DNA of 64,000 nt from Pestalotiopsis fici W106-1 (taxonomy: Eukaryota; Ascomycota; Sordariomycetes; Amphisphaeriales; Sporocadaceae). Position 1 is the first letter of the stretch, and each line of letters opens with the position of its first letter. Positions 12,996-24,433 of this stretch are shown piece by piece. A program made the position numbers and the translations under genes. The notes under the pieces were generated by a model, which was not told the DNA's origin, made no database searches, and saw only the letters and a program-made list of their open reading frames with translations. Location of the stretch: positions 485,490-549,489 of the forward strand of contig NW_006917100.1 of NCBI RefSeq assembly GCF_000516985.1, written 5' to 3'.

Positions 12996-15149
12996 CTATT
13001 GGGCCGCCTCACCATCCTTTCTCCGTTTCCGTGCAGTCTCGTCGACCTTGACCATGTTCGGATTGGTGTTGCCCTTCATGGCGTTCTGTTGTCTCTTCCA
13101 TACGGGTTCTGCCGATGCACTCGCTGCATCGTCAACCTCCTTCGCCCAGGCGATCCAGTCTCTCGTCCGCGTCTTCCACATGTCTCCCTGCCATGCTTTC
13201 CACGCCTTGCGTCCGGGAAACGATTCTCGTAGCTCCATCTCATTGTCGCCCAGCACGTTCATAATCTGCTGTTTCATGTGAAATGGCAGGTTGATGCCAT
13301 CGCTCTTGGAGGGAATGGTCACGACGGCACTCAACACCTTGCTTCCGTGGTCCGACTGTGCAAGTCCGGCAATGTCTCGCATCAAGGCTGCCACAAGCAC
13401 TTTGTGAAATGCCTTGTTCTGGGACTTTGTCTCAAAGGCTGCCGTCAAGACATGCGCCGTCGGGCCGGATGTCGTGGCCAGGCTCATGATAGAATCCGGA
13501 GGCAGGGCAACCAAGGATGTCTGAATAGCGTTTGACACGGCACCGGAGATGGACAACATCGTTGTGACCAAGTGGCATCCGTGAGAGATTACGGCATTTT
13601 GATTCTTTGATAGGGATTGTTGAGACTGCTGCTTCTCAGATTCGGCATCCTTTTCGGGGAAGCACAGTTTCGGCACCAGCACCTTCTTGTCACCCTCACA
13701 TGCCTCGACCAGTGCCCGCAATAGTGCCGAGACCTCACTATGGGCTTCTCTGATGTGGCATCGCTCGAACAGTGTCTTGAGAACGTTGAACCGTGACAAG
13801 GAAACTAATTTTGGCATTTCGGGTATAATCTTCTTGACTGAGGCTGCGAGATCCTCTTTGCCCAAACGACATAGGATCCGAATGCCTAGATAGGACGCAA
13901 CGTCATTTCGGACCAGGCTGTTGATTCGTTCTCCAAAATTGTGCTTGAATATGACCTTGAAGAGCTTGCCCGGACAATGGGATACGAGCGTCTCTAGTAG
14001 TCGAGATCCAATGGGATCGTAAATCATGGAATTAATAAACTCTGATGCTTCTGAAGTTGACTCCTTGAGGGAAGCTGGTGCATCGGGCAACAGCTGCCAC
14101 AGTAGCCGCCGCTCGTTGGAGTCTTCCTCGGGTTGATCCTCGGCCTTTGTATTCTCCTTTCTTGAGTTCAGGGTTATATCGAGCTCCAGCAACAATTGAA
14201 GGACAGGGTTTCCTGTGGGGTGGCGGGCCAAGAGACGCAATGCTGTCGCATCCATGCCTTCTGTAGAATCGGCGATAATCTTCTTTGTAGCAGCATTGAA
14301 TGATGACGGAACGGGCCGCAGGGCATCTTTTGCATTCTCTTCGCCGGTCGCGTTGGAAGTCCATGGCGCTGAGATCTTCTCCTTTTTCCTGCTGTGGATG
14401 AGTGATTTGGTTGCGGCTTGTTCGAGCGGTCGTCCAGACAGGATGATCAGCAGCACTCTCAAACTGTGAGATGCGAACCGGTCCGTCAACAAGTACCCCA
14501 ATTGGCCCTCGAGCTCATCAAGTGTGAGCAGGAACAGCTCCTCCATTGTGGGGAGAGGCTCCGCGTCCGGCTCCTCTCCATCTGCAGGCTGGTCGTCTCT
14601 CTCCCCACTGAGCTCCCTTGTGACCACTGGTGCAGACTGTAAGAACAAGGTCTCACAACAGTGACTGGCAAAGCGGTGCTGTATGAGGTTGAGGAAGTGT
14701 GACGCAAACTGTTCGAATAACTTCTTCTTTTGTCTCGAGTTCGACATCAAGATGAGGCGCTCCATGAGCCGAGAACATGATTGACTGCACGCGAGCTTCA
14801 ACTCTTTGCCCTTTGCCTCGACGAATACATTGGCCAGATACATGTCGCGCTCCTCTTGAGACGAGAAGTCGTCTATGTCTAGTTGCTCGTCGACTTGGCG
14901 AAAGTATTCCTGCTCTTGGTCCGACAGCATACCAAAGAACTCCTTTTCCGGGCGTTCAGTGCCGTCGAAGCTCGGGAGGCCAGCCGCACCTTCGCTTGCC
15001 CCATATTCGTGTTGTGCATCATTGGCGTCTTCGGCGTCGTCTCGTCGCTGTCGCTTTGCTGATTTGACCTCGTCCGCTTCCTCTGCATTGCGGCGTTTCT
15101 GTTTCCGCTCGTCTCGGATCGCTTGTCTTTTCGAACGTGGCTTAGGCAT
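12996..15149 (-). CDS. NOP9: Nucleolar pre-rRNA processing Pumilio protein Nop9
   Basis: A single exon of 717 aa from ATG at 15149 (MPKPRSKRQAIRDERK). The preceding in-frame codons start from a non-ATG codon and are not used. Nop9 is a PUF-like repeat protein that binds pre-rRNA near site D and acts in 18S rRNA maturation in the nucleolus. Seen here: a Lys/Arg-rich N-terminus (nucleolar signal), an acidic linker, the FFGMLSDQEQEYFRQVDEQLDIDDF block typical of the family start, then PUF-type repeats across most of the length (CSRLMERLI, HRFASHCCETL, DRFASHSLRVLL, PTGNPVLQLLLEL, DPIGSRLLETLV, DHGSKVLSAVV). The C-terminus is basic. Length and repeat content match the family. It is a housekeeping gene on an otherwise accessory-looking stretch. 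Confidence 0.93.
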   Translation of the reverse strand: MPKPRSKRQAIRDERKQKRRNAEEADEVKSAKRQRRDDAEDANDAQHEYGASEGAAGLPSFDGTERPEKEFFGMLSDQEQEYFRQVDEQLDIDDFSSQEERDMYLANVFVEAKGKELKLACSQSCSRLMERLILMSNSRQKKKLFEQFASHFLNLIQHRFASHCCETLFLQSAPVVTRELSGERDDQPADGEEPDAEPLPTMEELFLLTLDELEGQLGYLLTDRFASHSLRVLLIILSGRPLEQAATKSLIHSRKKEKISAPWTSNATGEENAKDALRPVPSSFNAATKKIIADSTEGMDATALRLLARHPTGNPVLQLLLELDITLNSRKENTKAEDQPEEDSNERRLLWQLLPDAPASLKESTSEASEFINSMIYDPIGSRLLETLVSHCPGKLFKVIFKHNFGERINSLVRNDVASYLGIRILCRLGKEDLAASVKKIIPEMPKLVSLSRFNVLKTLFERCHIREAHSEVSALLRALVEACEGDKKVLVPKLCFPEKDAESEKQQSQQSLSKNQNAVISHGCHLVTTMLSISGAVSNAIQTSLVALPPDSIMSLATTSGPTAHVLTAAFETKSQNKAFHKVLVAALMRDIAGLAQSDHGSKVLSAVVTIPSKSDGINLPFHMKQQIMNVLGDNEMELRESFPGRKAWKAWQGDMWKTRTRDWIAWAKEVDDAASASAEPVWKRQQNAMKGNTNPNMVKVDETARKRRKDGEAAQ

Positions 15150-15593
15150 GCTGGGCGGAGATTGGCGGACGGTCTGCTCGGAAAGATGCAAGAAAAGAGT
15201 GACGCTATTCGCAGACTGGCTGCATCAAGCTTCTACTGGACTGCCAGTGCTAGAAATTCCCAGAAATTTTGGTTATCGAGAGCTTATCGCAGTGGTTATC
15301 TTATCGGCGGTGGGGTATTATGGAGGCGCTAATATTGGAGCCAAACCTCCGACCCCGACAACTGCGCTGAACCATTACATAGCTGGCACGGTCTACTCAA
15401 TTATCATAATCCATATAATCCCCAAGGGAGGTAGGTAGTTGTATTCAAATTATATTGGTGGATCACTACGTATTATCAGTCTATTGTTCCAAGTCTCAAT
15501 GCATTCCAATTGAACTTTTCGTAGCATTCCTTTGTCCTACGGCATAGAGCGACGAGTTCAACACACCCACCCGCGTGCGCTCACACACGCCAG
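15150..15593. other. Intergenic, upstream of Nop9
   Basis: A 444-bp spacer between the Nop9 start and the 3' end of the peptidase, both on -. It is the likely Nop9 promoter and peptidase terminator region. No motif could be assigned with confidence. Confidence 0.4.
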
Positions 15594-16796
15594 CTAATCT
15601 CTGTTCAGAATCTCCGTAATTATCAACTTGTAACCTTCCACTGCTGCTTCCAGATCACTCACAGTCAGATGCTCGTGATCTGAATGCGCGACCAAGATTG
15701 AACCTGGGCCATAGAGGTATCTCTTGTGATCACCATCCAAATGTGGGATATCAGTGCCATAATTCATGACTGCCGTCTCGAAGCCTGGATCCTGGTCAGC
15801 ACGCGTTCAAAGTGCTAGAATGAGGTACTTGTGTAATCTAGACCAACCTTTGATATCATGATCAATAGGAACAGGACCGCGGCCGCCGGCAAAATCAATC
15901 TCCAAATCTGGCGATGCACCAAGGACTACTTGTCGGACTAGTTTCTCTAGATCTTCCGCACTTCCTGCCGCTACTCTGGACGAAACAGTGGCCGAAGCAT
16001 CTTGCGGGATCACATTTGATGCTACACCGCCTTGTATCGTGCCTACATTGAGAGTGGTGTTGCCAAACTCATCACTCCATGGTAGTTGAAGCTGCTGGAG
16101 AGCAGCGAGCCCCTTGATAAGCAGATCAATCGCATTGGTGCCTTGTTCGGGGTAGCCCGAATGCCCAGCCTTGCCTTTGGCCTTGATCGTAAAGACGCCG
16201 CCACCCTTGTGCCCGCTCGCAAGCTTCAGCTCAGTCGGCTCCCCAAATACGACGGCCTCCCAAGAGAGGCCGAGTCCATTGGCGACTCGCATGCCTTCGC
16301 CGCTTTTTTCCTCGCCGACGACGAAGAGCAAGGCGACGTCGCCATCGCCTATCTCTGCATCCCGGAGGAGCGATTCCACGGCGACAACTTGTGCCGCGAC
16401 GCTGCCCTTGGCGTCGACCGAGCCGCGCCCCCAGATCTCGTCGCCCTTTCTCTCGTACGGCCAATACGGCGGGACCGTGTCAATGTGGCTCGTTACCAGC
16501 ACCCGCGTTTTGCGCGATTGACCGCTGTATGCAAATATATTTTGCCGGTCCTCTTTCACAGGCTGTGCCTCTACGGTGAAGCCACGGTTCCGAAGATAAC
16601 CACCCAAGTAGTCCGAAACATTGCGTTCGGACTCTGAAATCGAGGAGATCTCTATGAGCGACTTGTGTAAGTCAAGAAGGGCGGATGATGTCGTCTGCGC
16701 TTTAATGGAGGGCAGTGCAAGGGGTCGTTGAATACCACTCGCCGCTGCGATGCTGATGGCACCTAGCCATGTAAAGGCAAATGATCTTGCAAACAT
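15594..16796 (-). CDS. Secreted M20-family metallopeptidase (carboxypeptidase/deacetylase-like)
   Basis: Two exons, 16796-15848 and 15784-15594, with a 63-bp intron (donor GTTGGT, acceptor TCCAG) that restores the frame DIKG/FETAVMNYGTD; 379 aa. An ATG 13 codons upstream (16835) is also in frame; 16796 is preferred because it opens a signal peptide (MFARSFAFTWLGAISIAAASG). The M20 dizinc signature is complete: SHIDTVPP (metal His and catalytic Asp), GRGSVDAKG (bridging Asp), GEEKSGEG (catalytic and metal Glu), GEPTEL, and a terminal AHSDHEH with the last metal His. The dimerisation domain contains GHSGYPEQGTNAI. Family members cleave N-acyl amino acids or C-terminal residues; the substrate cannot be told from sequence. 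A secreted form suggests extracellular peptide scavenging. Confidence 0.9.
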
Positions 16797-18296
16797 CTTG
16801 AAGGTGGTAGTTTGTCGCGATGCCTCCCTTTGCATTGCCGGCTTGTTGAGAACTATTCAGGAATACTGCAAGTGTGGTCGCTGTTTGGTGATTGTGTGCC
16901 TTGAGCCTTTGAGAACTACTTCGCTGCAGTCAATCACTATCTCACAATCCTCTACCGATTGCAGCTAAATGGATAGCGAAAGATTCACAATCCATTCGCA
17001 ATACAACTTGCTGATAGCGTGCGTTGCTGGTTGCTCATTACCCCCCACACGAGGTGGAGAGCACACATGCATTGAAAGTCAATCCCTGCAACTATTATAC
17101 CTATTTACGTGCGTAGAGTCATCGCATATCAAATGGCGTGACGTGACCAGGTCCGGTGGTTGCGGAGTCGGTTCCGAATCCACGTGCCCGAAAGAGCCAG
17201 GCTCGGATCCTTTGCGGATCACCCGTTGCTCCTCGGCCGGAGCTCTTCCGAACGGTCGGTATCAATCAACTGTTTATGCCACTGCCTTTGCTCCTCCTTG
17301 TAAGATATTTTGCCCCTCAGAATCGTCAACACCGACACAAGTCTTGCCCAACCCCATGGAGAGGTCATGCATACTTCCTCTACTAAACATCAATCGGATT
17401 GCTCTCCGTTGGAGGACGCGATACTTGTGACTCTGAACCCCAACTCTCTGGAAGGGCGTCATGATGGCTCATAAAGTACCCAATTTCTATATATGATTTC
17501 CGGCAAACAAAACAATCACCACATACGACCATACGCTCTAGAAAGCTCGGTATCCCGTCCGCTCTGCCTTAGATAAAATAGAGACGATGGCCGCATTCCT
17601 GGCCCGTACTTATCCACTCCTGGTCCCGGGTCCCGCATGGGTGCATGTCCGTAACAGTATCGTACGAAAGGGAAAAACGGGAACAAGTTCTTCATCGTAC
17701 GAAAACTATAAATAACGGCCCCTGCATTGACAGCCGACAGCCACATCGTGGCTGTAGTGGCTTGCTGCCAGTATACCGGTCTATCCTGACTATCTATGTA
17801 CCTAGATACTGACCTCGGACAAGGCTGCAAATGCCAGTATTCCAACAAGATCTTTGTACTTTACAGTAAAAATGGAAGAAGAGGGGCGACCCCGTCCCCT
17901 CCGTCCGTAGACTACAAGTAACGGCTACTGCCACAGGTACCGGCAGCCGACAGCCACCTTGTTGTATCGTGGCTGCAGTGGCTATATCGGCACCCTATCA
18001 GTGTGCATTCTAGGTAGATTCTATCGTTATGCGATACCGTAATAATTACGTTCTAACACACATACACACATACACACACACACACATATATATATGGGAG
18101 AGGGGCGCTATCTGCCAATAGACCGCCGTGCAGGTGGTTTTTAGTGACGCTATCAATAAACGGCAACGTGCTCAGATATCTCCTCCTGAGTATGAACACT
18201 ACCATATTACATGCTTGGGTATTGCCTCGGAAAGATGTAGGCTCTGCTTTGGTTGGCGAACCATCAGGTATGACTCGGGCGACCGCGACTCTCAAA
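16797..18296. other. Intergenic with degenerate direct repeats and CA/TA microsatellite
   Basis: No supported gene. Two imperfect direct copies of a segment starting CAGCCGACAGCCAC lie at about 17731-17762 and 17944-17983; each contains a small CAGCCAC/GTGGCTG inverted repeat. A (CA)n/(TA)n microsatellite spans about 18059-18096. Confidence 0.5.
18059..18096. repeat. (CA)n-(TA)n microsatellite
   Basis: Alternating ACACAC units interrupted by T, grading into TATATATA. It lies just 3' of the MFS fragment on the - strand. Confidence 0.85.
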
Positions 18297-19140
18297 CTAT
18301 TTGGGGGGAGGCTCAGCCTTTCTAGGCGAGAAATATCGATGGGGCCGAGTCCAAAACTGCAGCAGAACCATGCATAATGTGCCTGCTAGAAATACGCACC
18401 CACTGAATATTTGTACATCAATGTATGATCCATTAGGCCGGCGCAAGGACAGGGCTATCGCTTCAGCAACTGCATGCACTTAGTATACAGTGACAGACTG
18501 AATCAACCGGAGACTCACAGGTTGTCGGCAGTACAATCAGGGTCCAAACAATTGACAGTGTCGATGGAAGGACTTTTGTCCCAAAAGTATCGGCAAGCAA
18601 TGGTCCTACTGTCTGAGTGCTCATCCGTTAACCAATAATGTAAACACCGTGAATTTGTACATACTGCCCAATAAGTCCCAATTGTTGCACCCCCAAGAAG
18701 AGCAAAGGCAATGAGGACGGCATAGCTTTTGCCAGAGGTCAACAGGCACAAGCAGAAATTGGCGGCGAGGAAGGTTGCTGATTCTATCATGTTGACTCTC
18801 CCCACCCGATCGCTGAAATAACCGACGAGAGGACGACCTAATGCCATGCCAAGGTTGGCAAGGGCACCGATAACGGATGCCTGGTGCGTGGACAGCCCAA
18901 TAGAAATAGCGTTGTCGGGAAGCGAGAAAAGTACTATCGTATATCCCAAGGTCCTAAAAGTTGCCCAGAAGATTATGAGTAGAAGCTTCGGTTGTTTCAA
19001 AAGGCGAACATCGAAACCGCTTTGTGTCGGACGAATATGCTTGTTCCCATCTTTAATCAACATGGTGGAAACAATGTTAGCCAGAGCAGTACAGATAGCA
19101 GTGATGCGAAATGAAAGGCTCCCACCTGGCTGCGTTGATG
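18297..19140 (-). pseudogene. C-terminal half of an MFS monocarboxylate-type transporter
   Basis: From about 19140 downward the frame reads SLSFRITAICTALANIV and then the second half of an MCT-like MFS permease: QSGFDVRLLKQPKLLLIIFWATFRTLGY, GLSTHQASVIGALANLGMALGRPLVGYFSDRVGR (the loop between TM8 and TM9), then TM9-12. Two clean introns fit: 18613-18666 (donor GTATGT) gives GTYWA/TVGPLLADTFGTK, and 18470-18518 (donor GTGAGT, acceptor GCAG) gives LPTTF/AEAIALSLRR. The stop is at 18297. About six transmembrane segments remain. The N-terminal half (TM1-5 and the usual cytosolic start) is absent: upstream DNA instead encodes an unrelated protein. The surviving half is undamaged, so this is either a recent truncation or a chimera with the upstream gene. 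Confidence 0.65.
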
Positions 19141-20016
19141 GCAATGCTTTCGATGACTTTGGCGAGGTCCGAAGGGACAGCAATCGTAAGTGGAGATATA
19201 TCTGGAACATGGCGAGCGAAGAAGCCATATTTTCGAAGAGGAATACAAAGGCCGCCGGGAATGCTTTTTGGACAGATCTAGATGATGACTGTTAGTGAAG
19301 GTGATAAATGAACAAATGCCCATCACTGGTTATAATCTTACCATAGACATGGTCGTCAATGAATCTTAGTTTGGCGTTGACCGCACAGGGTCGAGGAGCT
19401 AGTTTGATGGGTTGAATTTCGGGGGCTCTAGCGATGCGCACGCGGATAAGGTTGTTATGGTTCTGGTCCTCGTAAATAACAACGACAACCTCGGAATAGA
19501 TTTCCACAACAGTATTGAGTGGTGCCCAGGATTTGAAGACTCGGGGCATTAGGGTGGGGTGTTTCTGAAAGATGGCGGGGATGGGATGAGAATCGGGTCT
19601 TCGCTTCTTCAAGCGAAGTGCGCGTTCATCCTCAAGGATCATATCGAACAAAAAACTCTTGTCGTGCCAGAGGTTTAGATAACTTTTGATGGCAGAAGCT
19701 CGTGATTCGGCCTCAGGACCCAGCGCAACGTTTGCCAAGGACTGTACAAAGGCCAGTGGGAGGGCGACGGCGATCCGGCGTGGCTGGATCGTGCCGACCC
19801 CAGATCCCCCGTAGATGTGGACAAAATGGATTCCTCCGTCGACAAACTCCATATCGCGCATGTCTAGATTGTTAGAACCGGCTGTGAAAAAGTTCGATAC
19901 ATGGTCAATATGGGCTTACTGCAAGGGACTATGTCCCATACGAAACCCTGTTCGGTGGACTTCGGGTCTTTGCCCAGATTGTGGGCATACGTTGAGCGTT
20001 GAGAGTGATTCGACAT
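19140..20016 (-). CDS. Unidentified multi-exon gene, probably damaged at its 3' end
   Basis: Exon 1 (20016-19920, MSNHSQRSTYAHNLGKD) joins exon 2 (19863-19342) across a textbook 56-bp intron (GTAAGC, branch CTAAC, acceptor CTAG), giving EQGFVWDIVPCN/MRDMEFVDGG. Exon 2 continues with GIHFVHIYGGSGVGTIQPRR and IYSEVVVVIYEDQNHNNLIR. The next intron (19341-19278, GTAAGA to CTAG) is also well formed, but its exact use leads into a poor frame. A neighbouring frame at 19277-19140 reads convincingly (IPLRKYGFFARHVPDISPL, then SDLAKVIESIAINAA), which suggests a frameshift. The MFS fragment begins immediately after. The family is not recognised and there is no signal peptide. Confidence 0.45.
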
Positions 20017-21915
20017 CTTGTGTCTTTGAGATTGATCATTTAACACTTGCGGAAGAATGGAAAGAATTTGTGGAGGAACAGATGGAAGAGGAAGAAGAAA
20101 AAGAAAATGCTGTGAACGTGACCATGTATTGTTAGGAAGCAGATTGTGTCCCCCACCATTGACTTGTTTTGACAAAACGTGAGTCGTGTCTGGATGTTGC
20201 GGTCAACCTGGCGGTGCTATGCCAACTGGTTGTGACAGCTGCCAAGGAGATGATGGGAATCATGGTGTCGTTAGTTCAAAACTTATGATGGCGGGGGACT
20301 TCATGTTAACCATTCACGCCGATTTGGGCTTAGCGCCGATAATACTGTTAATGACTAGGGCGGACCATGATCAAAATCAATGAGAAAAGTAGATCAGCTT
20401 ACATGTGATTGGTTGTTCAGAGACTGTGAGCCTCTCTTTGTCCCCTTCCTCATGCAAACGAGATGACAACATTTGCATACATGTTTGTGATAATTACAAC
20501 ATTTGTGTTTTACCTCTCAAAATACAAAACAAATGAAAAAAAAAAAGACACAAGTACTTGGAAGGGTTGGTGTTACAACTATATACCTAGGTAATCAAGA
20601 GCTGTAACTTACTATGCTGCTCTCCAGACTATGAGACTTCGCATACTCACGAGCCCAGGCCTATCAAGACATTACCTCACGGAAGCAATCGAGTGAGTGC
20701 AATTTTGAAATAATCGTAGCACTGAGGACGCGAACCTGTGTAATAAGTTTCCACAGGCGCTGATTTTACATTGTATTTATAACCCAGACGTCATGCAAAC
20801 ATCTCCTGTGGCTGTTTGGTTTGGTCAAAAGCGGCATGGAGATTCTGCTTTTGTTTGGCGGAATCAAGCGACGCGCGCGCCGGAGCGGTGGAATCAGATG
20901 CCGTTGGGGATTATCCCACTAGGATCAATCCAGGTACTGTCATGTCATGCCAATGGCAGAAAATTGCCACCAGGATGCCAAAGTAGACAATACTCGCCAT
21001 AAGGCGGAGGGACGGGCCCGCATTACAGCTCAGTACTATCTGCTTGGTCTGGGCGGGTTGGGGAGCCTGAGGAATGTTGAAAAGATGAAGCCGAGCGACA
21101 AAGGTGGCTAGGCTAGCCTGATCTCATCAACCCCAATACAGCAAAATTCATTGTCCCGACGCTTAATTATTGCTCAAGCATCGCCCTTGACGACAATAAA
21201 CACCTGCCTATATAATTCCAACCTCGCAAGAAAATCACGAGGACCACGATTACAGATTGGCAATAATTGTAAACCCGTAAAATTTCGATATATTTATGCT
21301 TGAAAGACGATTGCGAGAATCTTAAGTACAATAAGCAGGGACCTAGGTATGTAATCGTACGGGTGATATTTTGATAATTCTTTCAATGCTGAAGCTATAC
21401 TTGCGCAATAATCATCCCTCGTTTGATTTCGTGTATATAAATGATGTCGACTTTGTATGTTGGGGCAATACTCACCTAGGCCCCCCTGCACTCTTCCCCC
21501 TGCTGGGTAAATTGGCGTTCGGAATTGGGTGTTCCAAGTTGGGTAATTTGATCACCAGCACGCCCTCAATTGGCCAGCAAGCTGGACTCTATGCTACTGA
21601 ATGCATACCAATTACGTACCTACTAGGTAGGCAGCAACGCTTACCAGCACACAAGGAGGCGTTGCTACCATTTATTAAGCCTTGAGATTGCATAAGCATA
21701 TAACATCGCGGGATTCAAAGCGCTGTTGTACTATATTGAAATTTCGAGTAGTGATTAGTGGAAATGGAAAACTTCCAGTATTTCGTTCCTGACATTGTGA
21801 GCACCGCCTCAAGTATAAATGCCCCCATGTAGGCATTGTTCCTCGACGCATGCGGCCTGATAGCCATATTTCATGACTACACTTGTGCTTAGTCTTTGAC
21901 TCCCAAGTATTCATT
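20017..21915. other. Intergenic between divergent genes
   Basis: About 1.9 kb separates the - strand gene starting at 20016 and the + strand GH95 gene. It should hold both promoters. Short frames inside lack features; no motif is assigned. Confidence 0.4.
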
Positions 21916-24433
21916 ATGAAGTATCGTTCTATGAACCCACTGCTGCTGTTCTGCCCCTGGATTGTCCAAGGTGCACTTGACGGTAGTCGTTATCTATGGT
22001 ACACTCAGCCCGGACGGTACCCAGTTTTTGAAGACGGCCTGCCAATCGGCAATGGACGCATCGGAGCCGCAATCTACGGAGGTCTCTCAGAAGTCATCGG
22101 CATCAATGAGAATTCTATATGGACCGGCCCGTTCCAGGATCGCATCGCGGATGACCCCCAGGCCGCTGAAAAGGTCGTTCGCGAAATGCTGGTGGCCGGA
22201 AATCTGAGCGATGCACACAACTACACGATGCAGGCAATGATTCCAACTAACAATTCTCCACGAGCATTCAGCTACTTTGGAAACATTGACATTGATTTCG
22301 GTCACACCGACCAAGACGTGGCCGACTACATTCGTTGGCTGGACACGAAAGAGGGTACCACTGGCGTATCTTACACTTATCAGGGCGTCAATCATAGGTG
22401 AGTATATGGCCAACAGCCGGTGCCTATCAACAGTCATCTGACATTGAAGCAGTCGTGAATATGTCGCAAGTTTCCCACAGGGCGTTTTGGTGGCACGTTT
22501 CAGCACAACCACTCCTGGCGCACTGAACATGAACGTTTCCATGAGTCGAATCAGCAACATTCTGTCAAATGTTGCACAGATAGCCCTGAACAACAACACT
22601 ATTACCCTTGTTGGATCCAGTGGCCAACAAGAGTCCCAGAGTCCGATACTTTGGACGGGACAGGCGCGTTTTGTATCGGAAGATGGTACATCAACCCATA
22701 ATCAACAACGAGATGAAGCGGATGTATACTGACAAAATGATAAAGGTACATTCTCTACATCAGGGGCTTCGCTTATCATCCAGAATGCGACTTCAGTGGA
22801 CATGTATTTCGATACGGAGACGAATTTCCGATACCCAAGTCAGAGTGATTGGGAGGCCGAAATGAGGCGGAAAATCGATGCTGCATATGACTTGGGCTAT
22901 GATGCTGTCAAGGCATCGGCCATTGCAGATAGCAGCGAGCTGCTCGGTCGCGTGACACTGGACCTTGGCGAATCACCAAATGACTGGGCAGATCTTCCTA
23001 CAGACGAGCGTATCACTATTGCCAGAAATACTTCGGCCGACCTCCAGCTGAGCACACTGGTCTTCAATTTTGGCCGTCACCTCCTCGTAGCTTCTTCACG
23101 CAACACGGGCAACGGCACGTCTCTGCCGGCGAACCTGCAAGGCATATGGAATAACTCAACGTCGGCGCCGTGGGGTGGTAAATATACCATCAACATCAAC
23201 ATTCCAATGAACTACTGGCCCGCCGGACCGACAAACTTGCTCGAGACGGAGGAGCCCTTGTTCGACTTGATGAAGGTAGCACAGGGGCGGGGACAGTCCA
23301 TGGCCGATCGCATATATGGTTGTCCGGGCACAGTTTTCCACCACAACCTTGATCTCTGGGGAGATCCCGCCCCGACGGACAATTACACATCCTCGACCAT
23401 GTGGCCCATGGGTGCTGCGTGGTTGGCATGGCACATGATTGACCATTATCGCTTTGCGAGCGACGCCGATTTCTTGCGAGACGTGGCGTACCCGTTCCTT
23501 GCAGACGTTGCCGCATTTTACGAGTGCTACACTTTCGAGTTCGAGGGCCATAATGTTACCGGTCCCTCTCTGTCCCCAGAGAACACCTACATTGTGCCCG
23601 AGAACTACACCATAGTCGGCGCGAGGCCCGCGATAGACATTGGTCCTTCGATGGACGATCAACTCATGCATGAGGCCTTTCGTGGCTTGATTGAGGCAGC
23701 AGAGGTCCTGGGACTCGACGACGCCAACGTGACGGCAGCACAAGAGTTTCTTCCGTCGATTCGTCTCCCCCAAATTGGATCGCTCGGCCAGATCCTCGAG
23801 TGGCGCAATGAATGGCCCGAGTCAGCACCCGGTCAAAAGCATTTGTCACCCCTTTGGGCACTGATGCCGGGCCGCCAGTTTAGCCCGCTCGTCAACGAGA
23901 CTTTGGGCGAAGCGGCCGGGGTTCTTCTTGATCGTCGAGTATCTCATGGCGCAGGGAGCACTGGCTGGTCTCGAACGTGGCTGATCAATACCTATGCACG
24001 TCTTTACCGCGGCGACGATGCCTGGAACCAATTAACAGAGTGGTTCGCTGTCTTTCCCACGCCATACAATTTGTACAATACCAACCAAGGTCCCACCGGC
24101 CCTTATCAATTCCAGATTGACGGCAACTTTGGGTTCGTTAGTGGCGTCACCGAGATGTTGCTCCAGAGTCATGCCGGGTTTGTACACTTGCTCCCGGCAC
24201 TGCCCTCTGCTGTACCTACTGGTTCTGTCACTGGACTACTGGCACGAGGCAGCTTCGAAGTGGATATTGCGTGGAAGGATGGAGTATTGGCGGCGGCAAA
24301 TATCACATCGCTAGCAGGCAATGAGCTGTCACTTCGATATGCAAATGGTTCTGCGATCCTCGTGGATGGGTCACCATACAGTGGTTCGATACAGACAAGC
24401 GTTAGCCAAATATTGGTTGTCAGTCTGGCATGA
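21916..24433 (+). CDS. Secreted GH95 alpha-L-fucosidase
   Basis: Three exons: 21916-22397, 22453-22685 and 22746-24433, with introns of 55 and 60 bp (GTGAGT...GCAG; GTACAT...AAAG) giving [13 protein letters not shown] and [13 protein letters not shown]; 800 aa, normal for GH95. The start [19 protein letters not shown] gives a signal peptide. GH95 enzymes are inverting exo-alpha-fucosidases or alpha-galactosidases acting on terminal L-fucose of glycans or plant xyloglucan. The N-terminal beta domain opens RYLWYTQPG...[19 protein letters not shown], a family hallmark. The catalytic (alpha/alpha)6 domain has [36 protein letters not shown], and the Asn-rich [17 protein letters not shown]. The C-terminal part has [20 protein letters not shown]. 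Several N-glycosylation sequons fit secretion. Confidence 0.92.

Noticed and set aside
16086..16637. Long + strand frame opposite the M20 peptidase
   Set aside because: Antisense shadow of the conserved peptidase exon.
23156..23773. Long - strand frame inside the GH95 gene
   Set aside because: Antisense shadow; the + strand carries the conserved GH95 motifs.
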